64,000 nucleotides of DNA from Chryseosolibacter sp964438975 (GCA_964438975.1 CAYTMU010000012.1:1-64000), one strand, 5' to 3'; positions 42,453 to 50,914 are shown, counted from the first letter of the stretch. Numbers and translations are program-made. The notes: generated from the sequence alone by a model not told the origin.

Positions 42453-42836
42453 CTACTTTGCCCAGTAGTCCAGAACAGTCACTTTGTCTAAATGGGGTCG
42501 CAGGATGTCGACAAATTTCTGGTGGTCCGGATGAACGATATACGCATCCCGGTCTTTTTCACTTGTGAAGGTTACCAGGAAACAATGCGTCAGTCCCTGG
42601 TTTAAATTTTCAGGGCTGTTGTTTGTTCCCCATTCGAAATCTTTGATCAAGGGAATTTTGGTTGCCAGTGCCGCGAATGCATCTTCGACCTTTTTTACAT
42701 CAGAAGATTGTGACGTGTCCTTGAATTTGAACATCACAACGTGACGCAGCGATTTTCCTTTTTCTTGAGCTTGAGTTGATACCGGAGCCATAGCAATGAT
42801 CATTGTAAGTAAAGCGAACAGGATGAGGTTTCTCAT
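42453..42836 (-). CDS. Exported Dabb-family (stress-responsive alpha/beta barrel) protein
   Basis: A 127-residue protein with a signal peptide (ends STQAQ) and one Dabb domain (about 30-125): LRHVVMFKFKDTSQSSDVKKVEDAF, GLTHCFLVTFTSEKDRDAYIVHPDHQKFVDIL. These dimeric barrels are found in plant stress proteins and some small enzymes; exported copies are common in Bacteroidota sugar loci. No catalytic assignment. Confidence 0.88.
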   Translation of the reverse strand: MRNLILFALLTMIIAMAPVSTQAQEKGKSLRHVVMFKFKDTSQSSDVKKVEDAFAALATKIPLIKDFEWGTNNSPENLNQGLTHCFLVTFTSEKDRDAYIVHPDHQKFVDILRPHLDKVTVLDYWAK

Positions 42837-43037
42837 GGGGAGTCTCTAATTGGTGTGTGGCCGAACATACGAATAGTAGGGGAAACAACAAAGCGGGTCG
42901 ACACTGGCAAAGGGAGGTCACGACAGGCATAATTGGGGAGGCACCTTCGCGATTTTGAAACCAATAACTTATCTTGGCTATCTATAAACAGATGCCAGCC
43001 TGTCAATGCAGGCGTTTGCTACGAAAATTTTTGTGGA

Positions 43038-43823
43038 TTGAACTTTACGCTTATCACGGGTGCCTGCAAGGGGATTGGGAAGGCACTCGCATACGAATGT
43101 GCCCTTCGCAAGATGAACGTTCTGCTCATTTCGAACGACGGCGACTGCCTGCGCGGGGTGTGCGAGGATATACGCAAAAAGACCGGCGTCGAAAGCCATT
43201 GCCTTACGATCGACCTCATGGAAGATGGTGCGGCGGCGGGAGTACGTCGATGGGTGGAGGAGAATGGTTTCTCGGTGAACGTCCTCATCAATAATGTAGG
43301 TTTGGGCAGGGGAGGGACGTTTTCGAGTATGTCGTTGCCGGAAATTCAACAAATGATGCTGTTGAACACCAAGGTAGCGGTGGAGATGACCTACCACTTC
43401 ATCCCGGAGTTGCAAAAGCATTCCGCAGCTTATATTCTCAGCGTCAGTAGCCTGGAAGCACGGTTGCCGCTGCCCTACAAAGCTGTGTACACCGGCACCA
43501 AGAATTTCATTTACGCGTTTTCGCTTGCAATAGCGCAGGAGTTGAAGTTCTCCACGGTGAGGGTAAGTGTGCTGTGTCCTGGTCCCGTATTGACCAACCC
43601 GGACGGGCTGAATCGGATAAATGCGCACGGTCAACGCTCGAAGTTACTCATGATGTATCCCGACCAGGTGGCACGTATTGCCGTGAAAGGAATGCTGGCG
43701 GGTCGCCAGATCATTGTTCCGGGCCGTTTAAATGCTTTTTTCTTCAAACTGGGATCTTGGTTGCCTGTCGGCGTGAAGATGAGTCTGCTTGAACGCATCT
43801 TTCGCGTGTACAAGACTACTTGA
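43038..43823 (+). CDS. SDR-family NAD(P)-dependent oxidoreductase
   Basis: Short-chain dehydrogenase of about 261 residues. It starts at a TTG (43038) giving a canonical N-terminus NFTLITGACKGIGKALAYE; no ATG fits and a TTG at 42933 would add 35 residues without family support. NNVG, the serine in LSVSSLEARLPLPY, and YTGTK complete the active site. C-terminal hydrophobic residues suggest membrane association as in DltE/3-keto reductase-like enzymes. Substrate unknown. Overlaps the convergent SDR gene by eight bases. Confidence 0.85.
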   Translation: MNFTLITGACKGIGKALAYECALRKMNVLLISNDGDCLRGVCEDIRKKTGVESHCLTIDLMEDGAAAGVRRWVEENGFSVNVLINNVGLGRGGTFSSMSLPEIQQMMLLNTKVAVEMTYHFIPELQKHSAAYILSVSSLEARLPLPYKAVYTGTKNFIYAFSLAIAQELKFSTVRVSVLCPGPVLTNPDGLNRINAHGQRSKLLMMYPDQVARIAVKGMLAGRQIIVPGRLNAFFFKLGSWLPVGVKMSLLERIFRVYKTT

Positions 43824-44670
43824 AGAATCGCTCGACACCGCATAACTCTTCGCTGATCTTCCAGAGGCGCTCAGCGTCTTCTCTGTTTTTGCTGCGAGCA
43901 GATGAGGGCTTCGGCTTACTTTTATCCCAATACAATCCACTCTGTGTCGCTACTTCGGGAGCTGTTGCCAGGTAAATTGCCGTTTGCGCGGCCTGGTCCG
44001 GCGTCACTCCGCTAATACGCCTCAGTTTCCACATAAACGCGTGAAAAGGATTGGTGTGCTTCACGCCTATGTCGGTTTTGACCAAGCCGGGCTGAACGCA
44101 ATGCACCGACACATGGCGATCGGTTTTTATCCGGTCCATCTCATATGTGAAGAGCAGGTTGGCGAGTTTGGATTGACCATATGCTTTCAATCCATGGTAC
44201 GATCTCCCGAGATTGAGGTCGTCGAAATTCATCTTCCCGTAGCGATGAGAGTCAGATCCGATATTGATCACCCGGCCATCCGGTGCTGCTGCAATATTGG
44301 GATACAGGATATGCGTCAGCAAAAAGTACGCGAGATGGTTAACGGCAAACTGTTTCTCGATACCTTCTTCAGTCAGCTCACAACGTGATGTCCATACGCC
44401 GGCGTTGTTGATCAGGACATCGATGCAGCGATGTCGATCGCGGATCTCCTCACCCACTTTTCGTATCTGTTTTTGTGAAGCGAGATCAATGGTGTAAAAA
44501 TGTATATCCGGGTTGTCCCACGCAAGTGTCAGTGCTTCCGTTATCCCCGCACCTTTCTCCCGGTTGCGGCCGATAAGGATGAGTTCGAATCCAGCCCCGG
44601 CGAGTCCCTTCGCGATACCATGTCCAATTCCTGAAGTTGCTCCGGTGATAACAGCAGTTTTCTTTTTCAT
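43816..44670 (-). CDS. SDR-family oxidoreductase, retinol-dehydrogenase-like
   Basis: A 284-residue short-chain dehydrogenase: AVITGATSGIGHGIAKGL, NNAGVWTSR, INIGSDSH and YGQSKLANLLF give the complete Gly motif, NNAG, Ser and YxxxK. The layout and HPG-like CVQPGLVKTDIG match the retinol dehydrogenase/WW-oxidoreductase group; in bacteria these act on varied lipophilic alcohols. ATG at 44670 chosen; a longer start adds nine non-conserved residues. Confidence 0.87.
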   Translation of the reverse strand: MKKKTAVITGATSGIGHGIAKGLAGAGFELILIGRNREKGAGITEALTLAWDNPDIHFYTIDLASQKQIRKVGEEIRDRHRCIDVLINNAGVWTSRCELTEEGIEKQFAVNHLAYFLLTHILYPNIAAAPDGRVINIGSDSHRYGKMNFDDLNLGRSYHGLKAYGQSKLANLLFTYEMDRIKTDRHVSVHCVQPGLVKTDIGVKHTNPFHAFMWKLRRISGVTPDQAAQTAIYLATAPEVATQSGLYWDKSKPKPSSARSKNREDAERLWKISEELCGVERFFK

Positions 44671-44884
44671 GTCGTAATTTAGGGAATACCGAGGCAATCT
44701 TCAATCGTCAGTAGCGAGGGAGTTGTTGATCGGTATGATTGAATCCGGGTAAGAAGTTCACCGCAGTGGTGGGATTTTCACGAAGCGATGTTATATTGGA
44801 TTGACCAACACGAAGCGGGCTTGCTGTACTTTATTCGGGAGTAGTCCCACCCCCTTGCGATTATGTAACTGAGGTAGAAGTGAA

Positions 44885-45421
44885 ATGCGCTTTTTATTAC
44901 GATTGAGACACTGGGAAATCTTTCTTTTCACATGGGGCATTCCGATGGCTATCAATGTGGTCAGCCTTTCAAGACCTATGCTTGCCGTCAAGTTGTACCC
45001 GATCATGATGATGGCATTCATGGTCGGTATCTTTGGCTGGATATGGGCTATTTCCACGCAGCTTCAAAAGAAGCTCCCTGCGGATGTGCATTTGGATATC
45101 AGGATGTTCAGATTTGTATTTTCAATCCCGATCATGTACGTGACCGCGCTGACAGCATGGATGAGTTATCAATTCTATTTTCGCTTTTACGACGTCAATG
45201 CCAACATCGGGTCGGTGATCATTTACGTAGCGGTACTGCATTTTGTCTCAATGGTATGCATACTTGTCGGCCTGCGTTTTGCAGCCCAGACCCTCCGTTC
45301 GGTCGAGCTCGGCCGGCTTGCCCGTTTTAGTGAGTATGCCCTCGAGTTTTTCCTGATCTGCTTTTCGCCGATCGGCTTTTGGATCATCCAGCCACGATTG
45401 AACAAACTCGTCGATGAGTGA
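44885..45421 (+). CDS. Four-helix membrane protein of unknown function
   Basis: No family recognised. The 178-residue protein has four hydrophobic segments (about 12-30, 37-56, 75-96, 108-130, with a possible fifth at 147-168) and basic loops, so it is an inner-membrane protein. Its last eight bases overlap arfB, which suggests co-expression, but no functional link is apparent. Confidence 0.7.
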   Translation: MRFLLRLRHWEIFLFTWGIPMAINVVSLSRPMLAVKLYPIMMMAFMVGIFGWIWAISTQLQKKLPADVHLDIRMFRFVFSIPIMYVTALTAWMSYQFYFRFYDVNANIGSVIIYVAVLHFVSMVCILVGLRFAAQTLRSVELGRLARFSEYALEFFLICFSPIGFWIIQPRLNKLVDE

Positions 45422-45854
45422 AGAGAACCGCAGCCGGCAGCCGACTTCTCCGATATCGCTTGTTGACCTCATCGGTGAAGTCGTATTCAAGACATCGCGG
45501 AGCAGCGGTCCGGGAGGACAACACGCGAACAAGGTTAGCTCAAGGGTTACGCTGCAATTTGATATCGCGAACTCCCGGATCCTTACCCCGGAACAGAAGG
45601 TCATGCTTCTTCAGCGGCTCGCCTCGCGTGTTACCAGCGAGGGTGTTCTGCCAATTACGGTTCAGGAGACCCGTTCGCAATCAACCAACAAGGATATCGC
45701 CCTGCAGAAGTTTGCGGAACTGCTTCAAAAAGCGTTTCGAAAGAGGAAGGTTCGGAAGGCAACGAAGCCCACCAAGTCCGCGAAGCGCGAACGTCTCAAG
45801 AAAAAGAAGATCGTTTCCGAAAAGAAGAGATGGCGCAAGCCGCCGGAAGAGTGA
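45414..45854 (+). CDS. arfB: Aminoacyl-tRNA hydrolase ArfB (ribosome rescue)
   Basis: A 146-residue release-factor-like protein with the catalytic GGQ motif in RSSGPGGQHANKVSSRVTL and a very basic C-terminal tail (KRKVRKATKPTKSAKRERLKKKK) that enters the mRNA channel of stalled ribosomes. It hydrolyses peptidyl-tRNA without a stop codon. Size and both parts match ArfB/YaeJ rather than RF1/RF2. Confidence 0.94.
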   Translation: MSEENRSRQPTSPISLVDLIGEVVFKTSRSSGPGGQHANKVSSRVTLQFDIANSRILTPEQKVMLLQRLASRVTSEGVLPITVQETRSQSTNKDIALQKFAELLQKAFRKRKVRKATKPTKSAKRERLKKKKIVSEKKRWRKPPEE

Positions 45855-45862
45855 GATGGTCC

Positions 45863-45895
45863 GTGAATGGCCCACAGCGGACGGTCCACAGTTTG
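45863..45895. repeat. Degenerate GGTCC/GGACC-type heptamer stretch between convergent genes
   Basis: Segments GGTCCGTG, GGCCCACAG, GGACGGTCCACAG recur with roughly 7-base spacing in a 45-base convergent space. They look like decayed members of the ACCGTGG/GTCCAC family seen at 19067-19204 and 46647-46688. Confidence 0.5.
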
Positions 45896-45899
45896 TGCT

Positions 45900-46055
45900 T
45901 CAAATCAACATATACAGCAAGAAAATAGCAGCGAGTAAGAAAGCAATCCATTTCAATATTGGGTTGCTGGAGGGGAACTCATATGCGCAGATCGGACAAA
46001 CTTTCTTCCCGGCATCAATTTCCATCGCACAGGAAGGACATTCCTTCTTTTTCAT
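45900..46055 (-). CDS. Small zinc-ribbon membrane protein
   Basis: With the ATG at 46055 the product has 51 residues. ECPSCAMEIDAGKKVCPIC is a four-cysteine zinc ribbon of the UPF0547/double-zinc-ribbon type, followed by YEFPSS and a C-terminal transmembrane helix (ILKWIAFLLAAIFLLYML). Function unknown; such proteins may act as small membrane adaptors. Confidence 0.75.
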   Translation of the reverse strand: MKKKECPSCAMEIDAGKKVCPICAYEFPSSNPILKWIAFLLAAIFLLYMLI

Positions 46056-46223
46056 CAATAAGGATCGCAAATTTCCGCGACTCGGCAAAGCGGTCGGCAT
46101 GACAAAAATCAGCCCGGCCTTTCATCAAAAGTTGAAATTATTGGCTCGCGAAGGATGTTATATGATAAAGCCTTTTGATATCTTCAAGCCATCACAGGAC
46201 AAATAATGTAATCCAGATTCGCT

Positions 46224-46538
46224 ATGCAAATACACGTAAACACCGACAAAAACATTGAGGGAAGCGCGCGCATGTCAGCTTATTTCACAGAAACACTTCA
46301 GAGTTCGCTGGATCGCTATGCAGACATGATCACCAGGGTTGATGTTTATCTAAGTGATGAAAATGCGGATAAGCAGGGAAGCGATGACAAACGCTGCCTT
46401 TTGGAGGCCCGCGTCAAAGGAATGAAACCCACTGTCGCATCTCACCGCGCCGAGAGTGTCGATCTCGCATTCAGTGGAGCGATCGACAAGCTCACGAACG
46501 CACTGGACAGCTCAATAGGTAAACAAAGAAAACACTAA
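46224..46538 (+). CDS. hpf: Ribosome hibernation promoting factor / RaiA-family protein
   Basis: The 104-residue protein matches short HPF/RaiA proteins: an initial strand, helix (MSAYFTETLQSSLDRYADMITRVDVYLSDEN), central strand and second helix (AESVDLAFSGAIDKLTNALD). These bind the 30S decoding region in stationary phase. The first strand is slightly divergent (MQIHVNTDKNIEG), so it may be a specialised paralogue. Confidence 0.85.
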   Translation: MQIHVNTDKNIEGSARMSAYFTETLQSSLDRYADMITRVDVYLSDENADKQGSDDKRCLLEARVKGMKPTVASHRAESVDLAFSGAIDKLTNALDSSIGKQRKH

Positions 46539-46572
46539 TCGGAAGTTATCCGCACGGACCGGCATACACAGC

Positions 46573-46637
46573 GTGAGAGGGTGAGTCAACCTATGATAGA
46601 GGTCATCGTTTGACAACACCCTCTCACACCCTCTCAC
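46573..46637. repeat. Inverted and direct GTGAGAGGGTG repeats
   Basis: GTGAGAGGGTG (46573-46583) is followed by two copies of its reverse complement CACCCTCTCAC (46617-46627 and 46627-46637, period 10). The dyad lies between convergent genes and could act as a bidirectional terminator-like structure, although there is no T-run. Confidence 0.8.
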
Positions 46638-46646
46638 ACACGTAAT

Positions 46647-46688
46647 ACCGTGGACTATCTGTCGACCGTCGACCCCGGACTGTGGACC
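46647..46688. repeat. Degenerate heptamer array, ACCGTGG/GTCGACC type, six units
   Basis: Reads in phase as ACCGTGG, ACTATCT, GTCGACC, GTCGACC, CCGGACT, GTGGACC, directly beside the stop of the GH5 gene. The first and last units match the ACCGTGG family at 19067-19204. Confidence 0.7.
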
Positions 46689-46693
46689 GACAC

Positions 46694-47821
46694 CTACCTC
46701 TGCAGCAACTTCAGCAACTCCCGATCCAGTTTATGCCCGTACCACTCTTCGTAATTGACATCCGTTCTGCCGGAATTGAGCACACCGAATGAGCCGGAGA
46801 ATTCCCACAGCGCGAATCCGATCTTGTTTTCATTTAAGATATCCAATACATCTGAGAACCAGGCGAGGAAAACGTTGTGAGGTGTTTTGTTCCAGCACCC
46901 GCACTCACCGCAATGAACACCGACTCCTGATTTGACGAGATCGATCCACGGCTGATAGAATTTATCGAGCATTTCCCGGCTCAGGTATCGATCACCGACC
47001 TGGCCCGGCCAACGTGGCTCGGGGAGTGAGTCGGGGTTGGAGAAAGCCCAGGGTGCCTTGTGGTGCGAGATGATCCCCGGAAAATATCCTCTGCAACTCT
47101 GACTGATATCGAGGTCGGTAATTTCAGGAATAACGTCACTCCCGACATTATTGCCATCGGCGATGACCATGTGCCTGGGGTTTTCCCTGCGAATTGCTTC
47201 TGACGCGGCGATCGCCATTTTGCGATACAGATCTCCTGGAATCGCGCTGCGCTTTGAATGCTGGTCATTCATGTCCTCGCGCAGGCTCGGTTCGTTAAGT
47301 AGGTCGAAGCTGATCTTTTTTGATGACGTATTCTTGTATCGTTTTGCCCACATATTCCAGTGAAAGCAGAACGCATCCATTGCCTCAGGGTCTTGCCAGA
47401 GATTGTAAGGTTCATGAAATCCGGCATTAACGCAATATCCCGGTGCGCGATGCAGATTAAGGCTTACGTGCATGTTGTACTTGTGCGCGAGCGCCACCAG
47501 ACGGCTTATGTTATCTACGTGCTCCTCGCTGATTTTGTACACCTCATCCGGTGTGATGTTTCGGGTTCGATCAATGTCGAGATAGTATGGATACGCCATC
47601 GGGAGGCGAACGAAATCGAAGCCCCAATCCTGCATCCATTTGAATTCTTCCTCGGTGGTTTGTCGGCGTGACTGTGCGGGGTTGGGTGAAAAGAAGTCCA
47701 GGAGGTTAAATCCCTTCCACTGCGGAATCGAGTTCTTCTTACGAGCAGCGAAGACTGACGGAGCGGTTAGTGATATTCCCGCGGCGAGCGTGGCGGTGGA
47801 CAGGAATTCTCGTCTTTTCAT
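46694..47821 (-). CDS. Glycoside hydrolase family 5 (cellulase-fold) enzyme, Tat-type signal
   Basis: The 375-residue enzyme has an export signal with paired arginines (MKRREFLSTATLAAGISLTAP) and a GH5 TIM barrel. The acid/base glutamate is in FDLLNEPSLRED and the nucleophile in GVHCGECGCWN, and DFVRLPMAYPYY holds the conserved arginine. It would cleave beta-glucans or mannans in the periplasm or outside. The start overlaps the stop of the upstream MaoC gene (ATGA), an odd pairing. Confidence 0.9.
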   Translation of the reverse strand: MKRREFLSTATLAAGISLTAPSVFAARKKNSIPQWKGFNLLDFFSPNPAQSRRQTTEEEFKWMQDWGFDFVRLPMAYPYYLDIDRTRNITPDEVYKISEEHVDNISRLVALAHKYNMHVSLNLHRAPGYCVNAGFHEPYNLWQDPEAMDAFCFHWNMWAKRYKNTSSKKISFDLLNEPSLREDMNDQHSKRSAIPGDLYRKMAIAASEAIRRENPRHMVIADGNNVGSDVIPEITDLDISQSCRGYFPGIISHHKAPWAFSNPDSLPEPRWPGQVGDRYLSREMLDKFYQPWIDLVKSGVGVHCGECGCWNKTPHNVFLAWFSDVLDILNENKIGFALWEFSGSFGVLNSGRTDVNYEEWYGHKLDRELLKLLQR

Positions 47822-48300
47822 GGCATGTGATGTGCGTTGTGGAAGTGATACAAGAGAATAACGGTTGCCGAGAACGCTGGCTTGGGGTTATCCTTTATTT
47901 CCAGTTCGGCATCGAGCTCGGCTTTTGTAATACCCCGAAGGTTGGTCAGCGACGCAAGTTTGACGTGCAGTCTTACCTCGCTGTTGACAACTACCGGTTG
48001 ATTGAACTTGAGCTTATCGATGCCGTAGTTGATCAGCATTTTGATATTCCTGATCTCTGCAATTTGGTTCCAGAGGTAAGGCACCAGTGACAACGCGAGG
48101 TAGCCGTGTGCAATAGTCTTTCCGAATGGACTTTCCTGCGCTGCCCGTCCGGGATCGGTGTGGATCCACTGGTGATCGAGTGTTGCATCAGCAAACTGAT
48201 CAATCCTTGATTGTTCGATTTTGATATAGTTTGAGACACCGATAGGTTTACCAACGTATTGTTCGAATTCCTCGAAACTACCGATTGATACTTTACTCAT
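47818..48300 (-). CDS. MaoC-family dehydratase (hot-dog fold)
   Basis: A 160-residue hot-dog protein with the MaoC/(R)-specific enoyl-CoA hydratase signature QFADATLDHQWIHTDPGRA followed by SPFGKTIAHGYLALSL. It hydrates enoyl-CoA or acyl-ACP. It is translationally coupled to the GH5 gene below and lies 63 bases after glycerate kinase. No PHA or fatty-acid genes are near. Confidence 0.92.
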   Translation of the reverse strand: MSKVSIGSFEEFEQYVGKPIGVSNYIKIEQSRIDQFADATLDHQWIHTDPGRAAQESPFGKTIAHGYLALSLVPYLWNQIAEIRNIKMLINYGIDKLKFNQPVVVNSEVRLHVKLASLTNLRGITKAELDAELEIKDNPKPAFSATVILLYHFHNAHHMP

Positions 48301-48363
48301 GAGAAGAATTTAGTTTTCGAAAAGTAGATATTTATACTTCTGAATGCAACGAGGGGAACTGAA

Positions 48364-49485
48364 TTAGGTATCGTGCATGAATGCATAAACGATTTTCCTG
48401 TGAAGGTGGCGCGTTGTGTCGTTCATGGATTCGTCGATTGTAGTATTCTCATCCACCAGTGAGATCACGCGGGTGATCCCAGATTTGCTCAGATCTTCCT
48501 TTGAGAGTTCGCATATGCCGCAGACAGCGAAAACAGATTTGCCAGCGTCTACCGACAGACGGACAACTTCGGAGACAACCTTGCCCGAAAAGGTCTGACT
48601 ATCGATTCGTCCTTCTCCTGTGATCACGAGGTCTGCTGTCTTGACCTGTGACGCCAGTCCGGCGATTTCGATCATAAAACTCACACCACTTCGTATGGAG
48701 GCGTTCAGAAATACAAGCGCTCCTGCGCCGAGCCCACCCGCTGCGCCGGCACCGGGGAAGTTTGATGAAATGCCGAACTCACGCAGAACAACATCATGAA
48801 AATTTTGCAAGCCAGCGTCCAGCAGTTCGATCGATGCGTGGTCTGCACCTTTTTGCGGACCATATACATGAGCGGCACCTTGTGGACCGGACAGTGGGTT
48901 TGTTACATCACTAAGGCAGATGAAATCAGTCTCTCGAAGTCGTGGGTGGACACTTTCCTTCCGGATTGATCGGATCCGCACGAGATTCCCGCCAGTTGGT
49001 TTCAGGGCCTTGCCGGAAGCGTCGAGAAAGGAATATCCGAGCGCCGTCGCCATGCCAATACCGGCGTCGTTAGTAGCGCTTCCTCCGATTCCCAGCACGA
49101 CCTGGCTGACGCCACGACCCAGTGCGTGCGCGATCAGTTGGCCGGTGCCTAACGAAGTTGTGTGAAGTGGATTTCGTTCGTGCGGTTTCAGCAGCGTTAG
49201 TCCCGAGGCCGCCGCCATCTCAATGAAAGCCGTCTGACCATCGCCTGAAACCCCATACGATGCTGCAATGGTTTCAAATAACGGTCCGAAAACATCGACG
49301 ACAAGCTGTTCACCGTGATGTCTTTCGGTAAGCAATTCACCGGTCCCTTCGCCACCGTCAGCCAAGGGGGTCAAATGTACGTGCGCATCGGGAAGGGCTT
49401 CTTTGATGGCTTGTTTAATCACTTCGCAGACTTGCCGAGCTGTAAGTGAGCCTTTAAATTTATCAGGACAAACAAGAATATTCAC
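48364..49485 (-). CDS. Glycerate kinase (GlxK/GarK type)
   Basis: The 373-residue enzyme phosphorylates D-glycerate, usually to 2-phosphoglycerate. Start is a GTG at 49485 (M-NILVCPDKFKGSLTA), followed by LTPLADGGEGTGELL, LGIGGSATNDAGIGMATALG and VITGEGRIDSQTFSGKV, all family motifs. Full length. Its start codon is only 11 bases from the divergent DUF1905 gene, so its promoter must lie inside that gene. It may lead a transcript with MaoC and GH5. Confidence 0.94.
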   Translation of the reverse strand: MNILVCPDKFKGSLTARQVCEVIKQAIKEALPDAHVHLTPLADGGEGTGELLTERHHGEQLVVDVFGPLFETIAASYGVSGDGQTAFIEMAAASGLTLLKPHERNPLHTTSLGTGQLIAHALGRGVSQVVLGIGGSATNDAGIGMATALGYSFLDASGKALKPTGGNLVRIRSIRKESVHPRLRETDFICLSDVTNPLSGPQGAAHVYGPQKGADHASIELLDAGLQNFHDVVLREFGISSNFPGAGAAGGLGAGALVFLNASIRSGVSFMIEIAGLASQVKTADLVITGEGRIDSQTFSGKVVSEVVRLSVDAGKSVFAVCGICELSKEDLSKSGITRVISLVDENTTIDESMNDTTRHLHRKIVYAFMHDT

Positions 49486-49496
49486 CCTGCGATATT

Positions 49497-49994
49497 ATGA
49501 AAAAAGTTCAGGAGTTAACGTTTCGTTTCGAGACACGGCTGTCGGAGATAGACGCTGTGTTTCTCAAGACAGCAATCTTTGTTCCTGCGGAAGTGGTTTC
49601 CCGGCTTCCCAAGGGTAGGATCCGGGTGCAGGGCTCCTGCAACGGGGCACCTTTTTCTCTCGCTGTGCAGAATCGCGCTGACGGATCGCGATACTTTTCG
49701 GTTTCCGCGTCGCTGAGAAAGGCTGCCCGGGTCCAGGTCGGAGAGAAGGTAACGGTCACCTTCCAACTGGTGGATACCGACAAACTGGAGATTCCGGAGG
49801 AGTTTGAGGCCGTTCTTTCACAGGACGAAGAGGCGAGAAAAGCATGGGACAAGTTCACCAGAGGTTATCAACGAAGTCTTATCCACTATGTAACTTCCGT
49901 GAAAAATGTCGACAGTCGAATAAAAAGATCAGTCGACCTGCTTAACCGCGCCAAAATGGGGTTATTACATGGTCAAAAAAAGAAGCACGGATGA
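49497..49994 (+). CDS. DUF1905 / YdeI-type (OmdA-like) protein
   Basis: 165 residues: DUF1905 beta-barrel (about 5-95, VPAEVVSRLPKGRIRVQGSCNGAPF, VSASLRKAARVQVGEKVTVTF) and a helical Omd-like tail (LSQDEEARKAWDKFTRGYQRSLIHYV...RIKRSVDLLNRAKMG). YdeI-like proteins are linked to resistance to polymyxin or stress in enterobacteria; the mechanism is unknown. Cytoplasmic. It diverges from glycerate kinase with 11 bases between start codons. Confidence 0.87.
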   Translation: MKKVQELTFRFETRLSEIDAVFLKTAIFVPAEVVSRLPKGRIRVQGSCNGAPFSLAVQNRADGSRYFSVSASLRKAARVQVGEKVTVTFQLVDTDKLEIPEEFEAVLSQDEEARKAWDKFTRGYQRSLIHYVTSVKNVDSRIKRSVDLLNRAKMGLLHGQKKKHG

Positions 49995-50182
49995 CACAGC
50001 ACAGAGAAGAAGTGGTTTTGGCGTTGGTTAGGACCGAATATCGCATTCTCAGCGCATCTCCGCCGCTATTGTATACATAATTCCCCCACCACCGGCTTGC
50101 GATTTATTATTCCCGAACCCACAATACGCCGGAAATACGACGTTACTTAAACAAGTAGATGTGTTCAGATCAGCCTTGTCCT

Positions 50183-50196
50183 TTCCCGGTCGGGAA
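50183..50196. promoter_or_regulatory. TTCCCG/CGGGAA palindrome upstream of the KGG genes
   Basis: Perfect 6-base arms around GT, about 130 bases upstream of the promoter-like element. A possible operator; no factor can be named. Confidence 0.35.
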
Positions 50197-50327
50197 TGGG
50201 AAACAACGCATTTTCTTTCTCATATGTGGTATATGGTTGGAATCTTTTCAGCAGCAGAATTGTCTTTAATACAGAGGGCGGCCCGGCACGGATATCTGCG
50301 AAGAGAATAGGGTGGTAGCGGGCATAT

Positions 50328-50335
50328 TATTTTTG
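50328..50335 (+). promoter_or_regulatory. Promoter -7 element (TATTTTTG) of the KGG genes
   Basis: Fits TAnnTTTG, 41 bases before the ATG at 50377; no clear -33 motif. Confidence 0.5.
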
Positions 50336-50376
50336 TCAAAACTTCATTGAAATCAGTATTCAACAAATCAATTACT

Positions 50377-50667
50377 ATGGCACAGAAAAAGAATCAAGGA
50401 CAAGGCGGGACTTCTAATCGTGGTTTCGCCTCGATGAACCAAGAGCAGCAACGTGCGATTGCCAGGAAGGGTGGAGAGGCTGTCAGTATGAATCGTGCTC
50501 ATATGGCGGAAATAGGCAGAAAAGGTGGGGAGGCCAGCGGACAAAACCGCCGGGCTGCTGCGCAGAATAGAATGAATCAGGAGAAACAGAACAATCCCGG
50601 CAACCAAGACACCCCTGCGTCTGAAGGGAATTCAGGAACTCCTTCCGGCGAAAACCGTGAGCACTAG
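50377..50667 (+). CDS. KGG-motif general stress protein
   Basis: The 96-residue hydrophilic protein has two KGG repeats (ARKGGEAVSM and GRKGGEASGQ) preceded by the typical RGFASMNQEQQR, then a disordered Asn/Gln-rich tail. Homologues such as B. subtilis GsiB and E. coli YciG are stress-induced, hydrophilin-like proteins. ATG at 50377 follows the promoter and leader. A second KGG gene starts 19 bases later. Confidence 0.87.
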   Translation: MAQKKNQGQGGTSNRGFASMNQEQQRAIARKGGEAVSMNRAHMAEIGRKGGEASGQNRRAAAQNRMNQEKQNNPGNQDTPASEGNSGTPSGENREH

Positions 50668-50686
50668 GCCAACTCCTGCAAGTGGA

Positions 50687-50914
50687 ATGAAGGGCTTTGC
50701 CTCGATGAATGACGAGGTCAAGAAAAGTCTTGCCCGAAAGGGTGGACTGGCGTCGGCGAAGAGTCGGAAGACCTCCAACCGCGGATTTGCGTCGATGGAC
50801 AAGGAGAAGCTGAGAGAAATATCGAGTATGGGTGGAAAGGCATCAAGAACAGGGAGGAGCAAGCCCGCAACACAAGACGAAACGGATGTTGGGCGGAAAG
50901 TCGGAGATAGATAA
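50687..50914 (+). CDS. KGG-motif general stress protein, second copy
   Basis: The 75-residue protein (ATG 50687) contains two blocks, MKGFASMNDEVKKSLARKGG and RGFASMDKEKLREISSMGG, each a KGG-type repeat. The second repeat has MGG in place of KGG. Tandem arrangement with the preceding gene indicates duplication and shared control. Confidence 0.85.
   Translation: MKGFASMNDEVKKSLARKGGLASAKSRKTSNRGFASMDKEKLREISSMGGKASRTGRSKPATQDETDVGRKVGDR

Larger units (their letters stand above)
49995..50376 (+). other. Gene-free leader/intergenic stretch before the KGG genes
   Basis: About 380 bases with no convincing reading frame. It holds a TTCCCG-GT-CGGGAA dyad (50183-50196), a promoter-like TATTTTTG (50328-50335) and an AT-rich leader to the ATG at 50377. 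No RNA gene was recognised. Confidence 0.6.

Noticed and set aside
46573..46688. CRISPR array
   Set aside because: Repeats are only 7-11 bases and there are no unique spacers of regular length; no cas genes occur.
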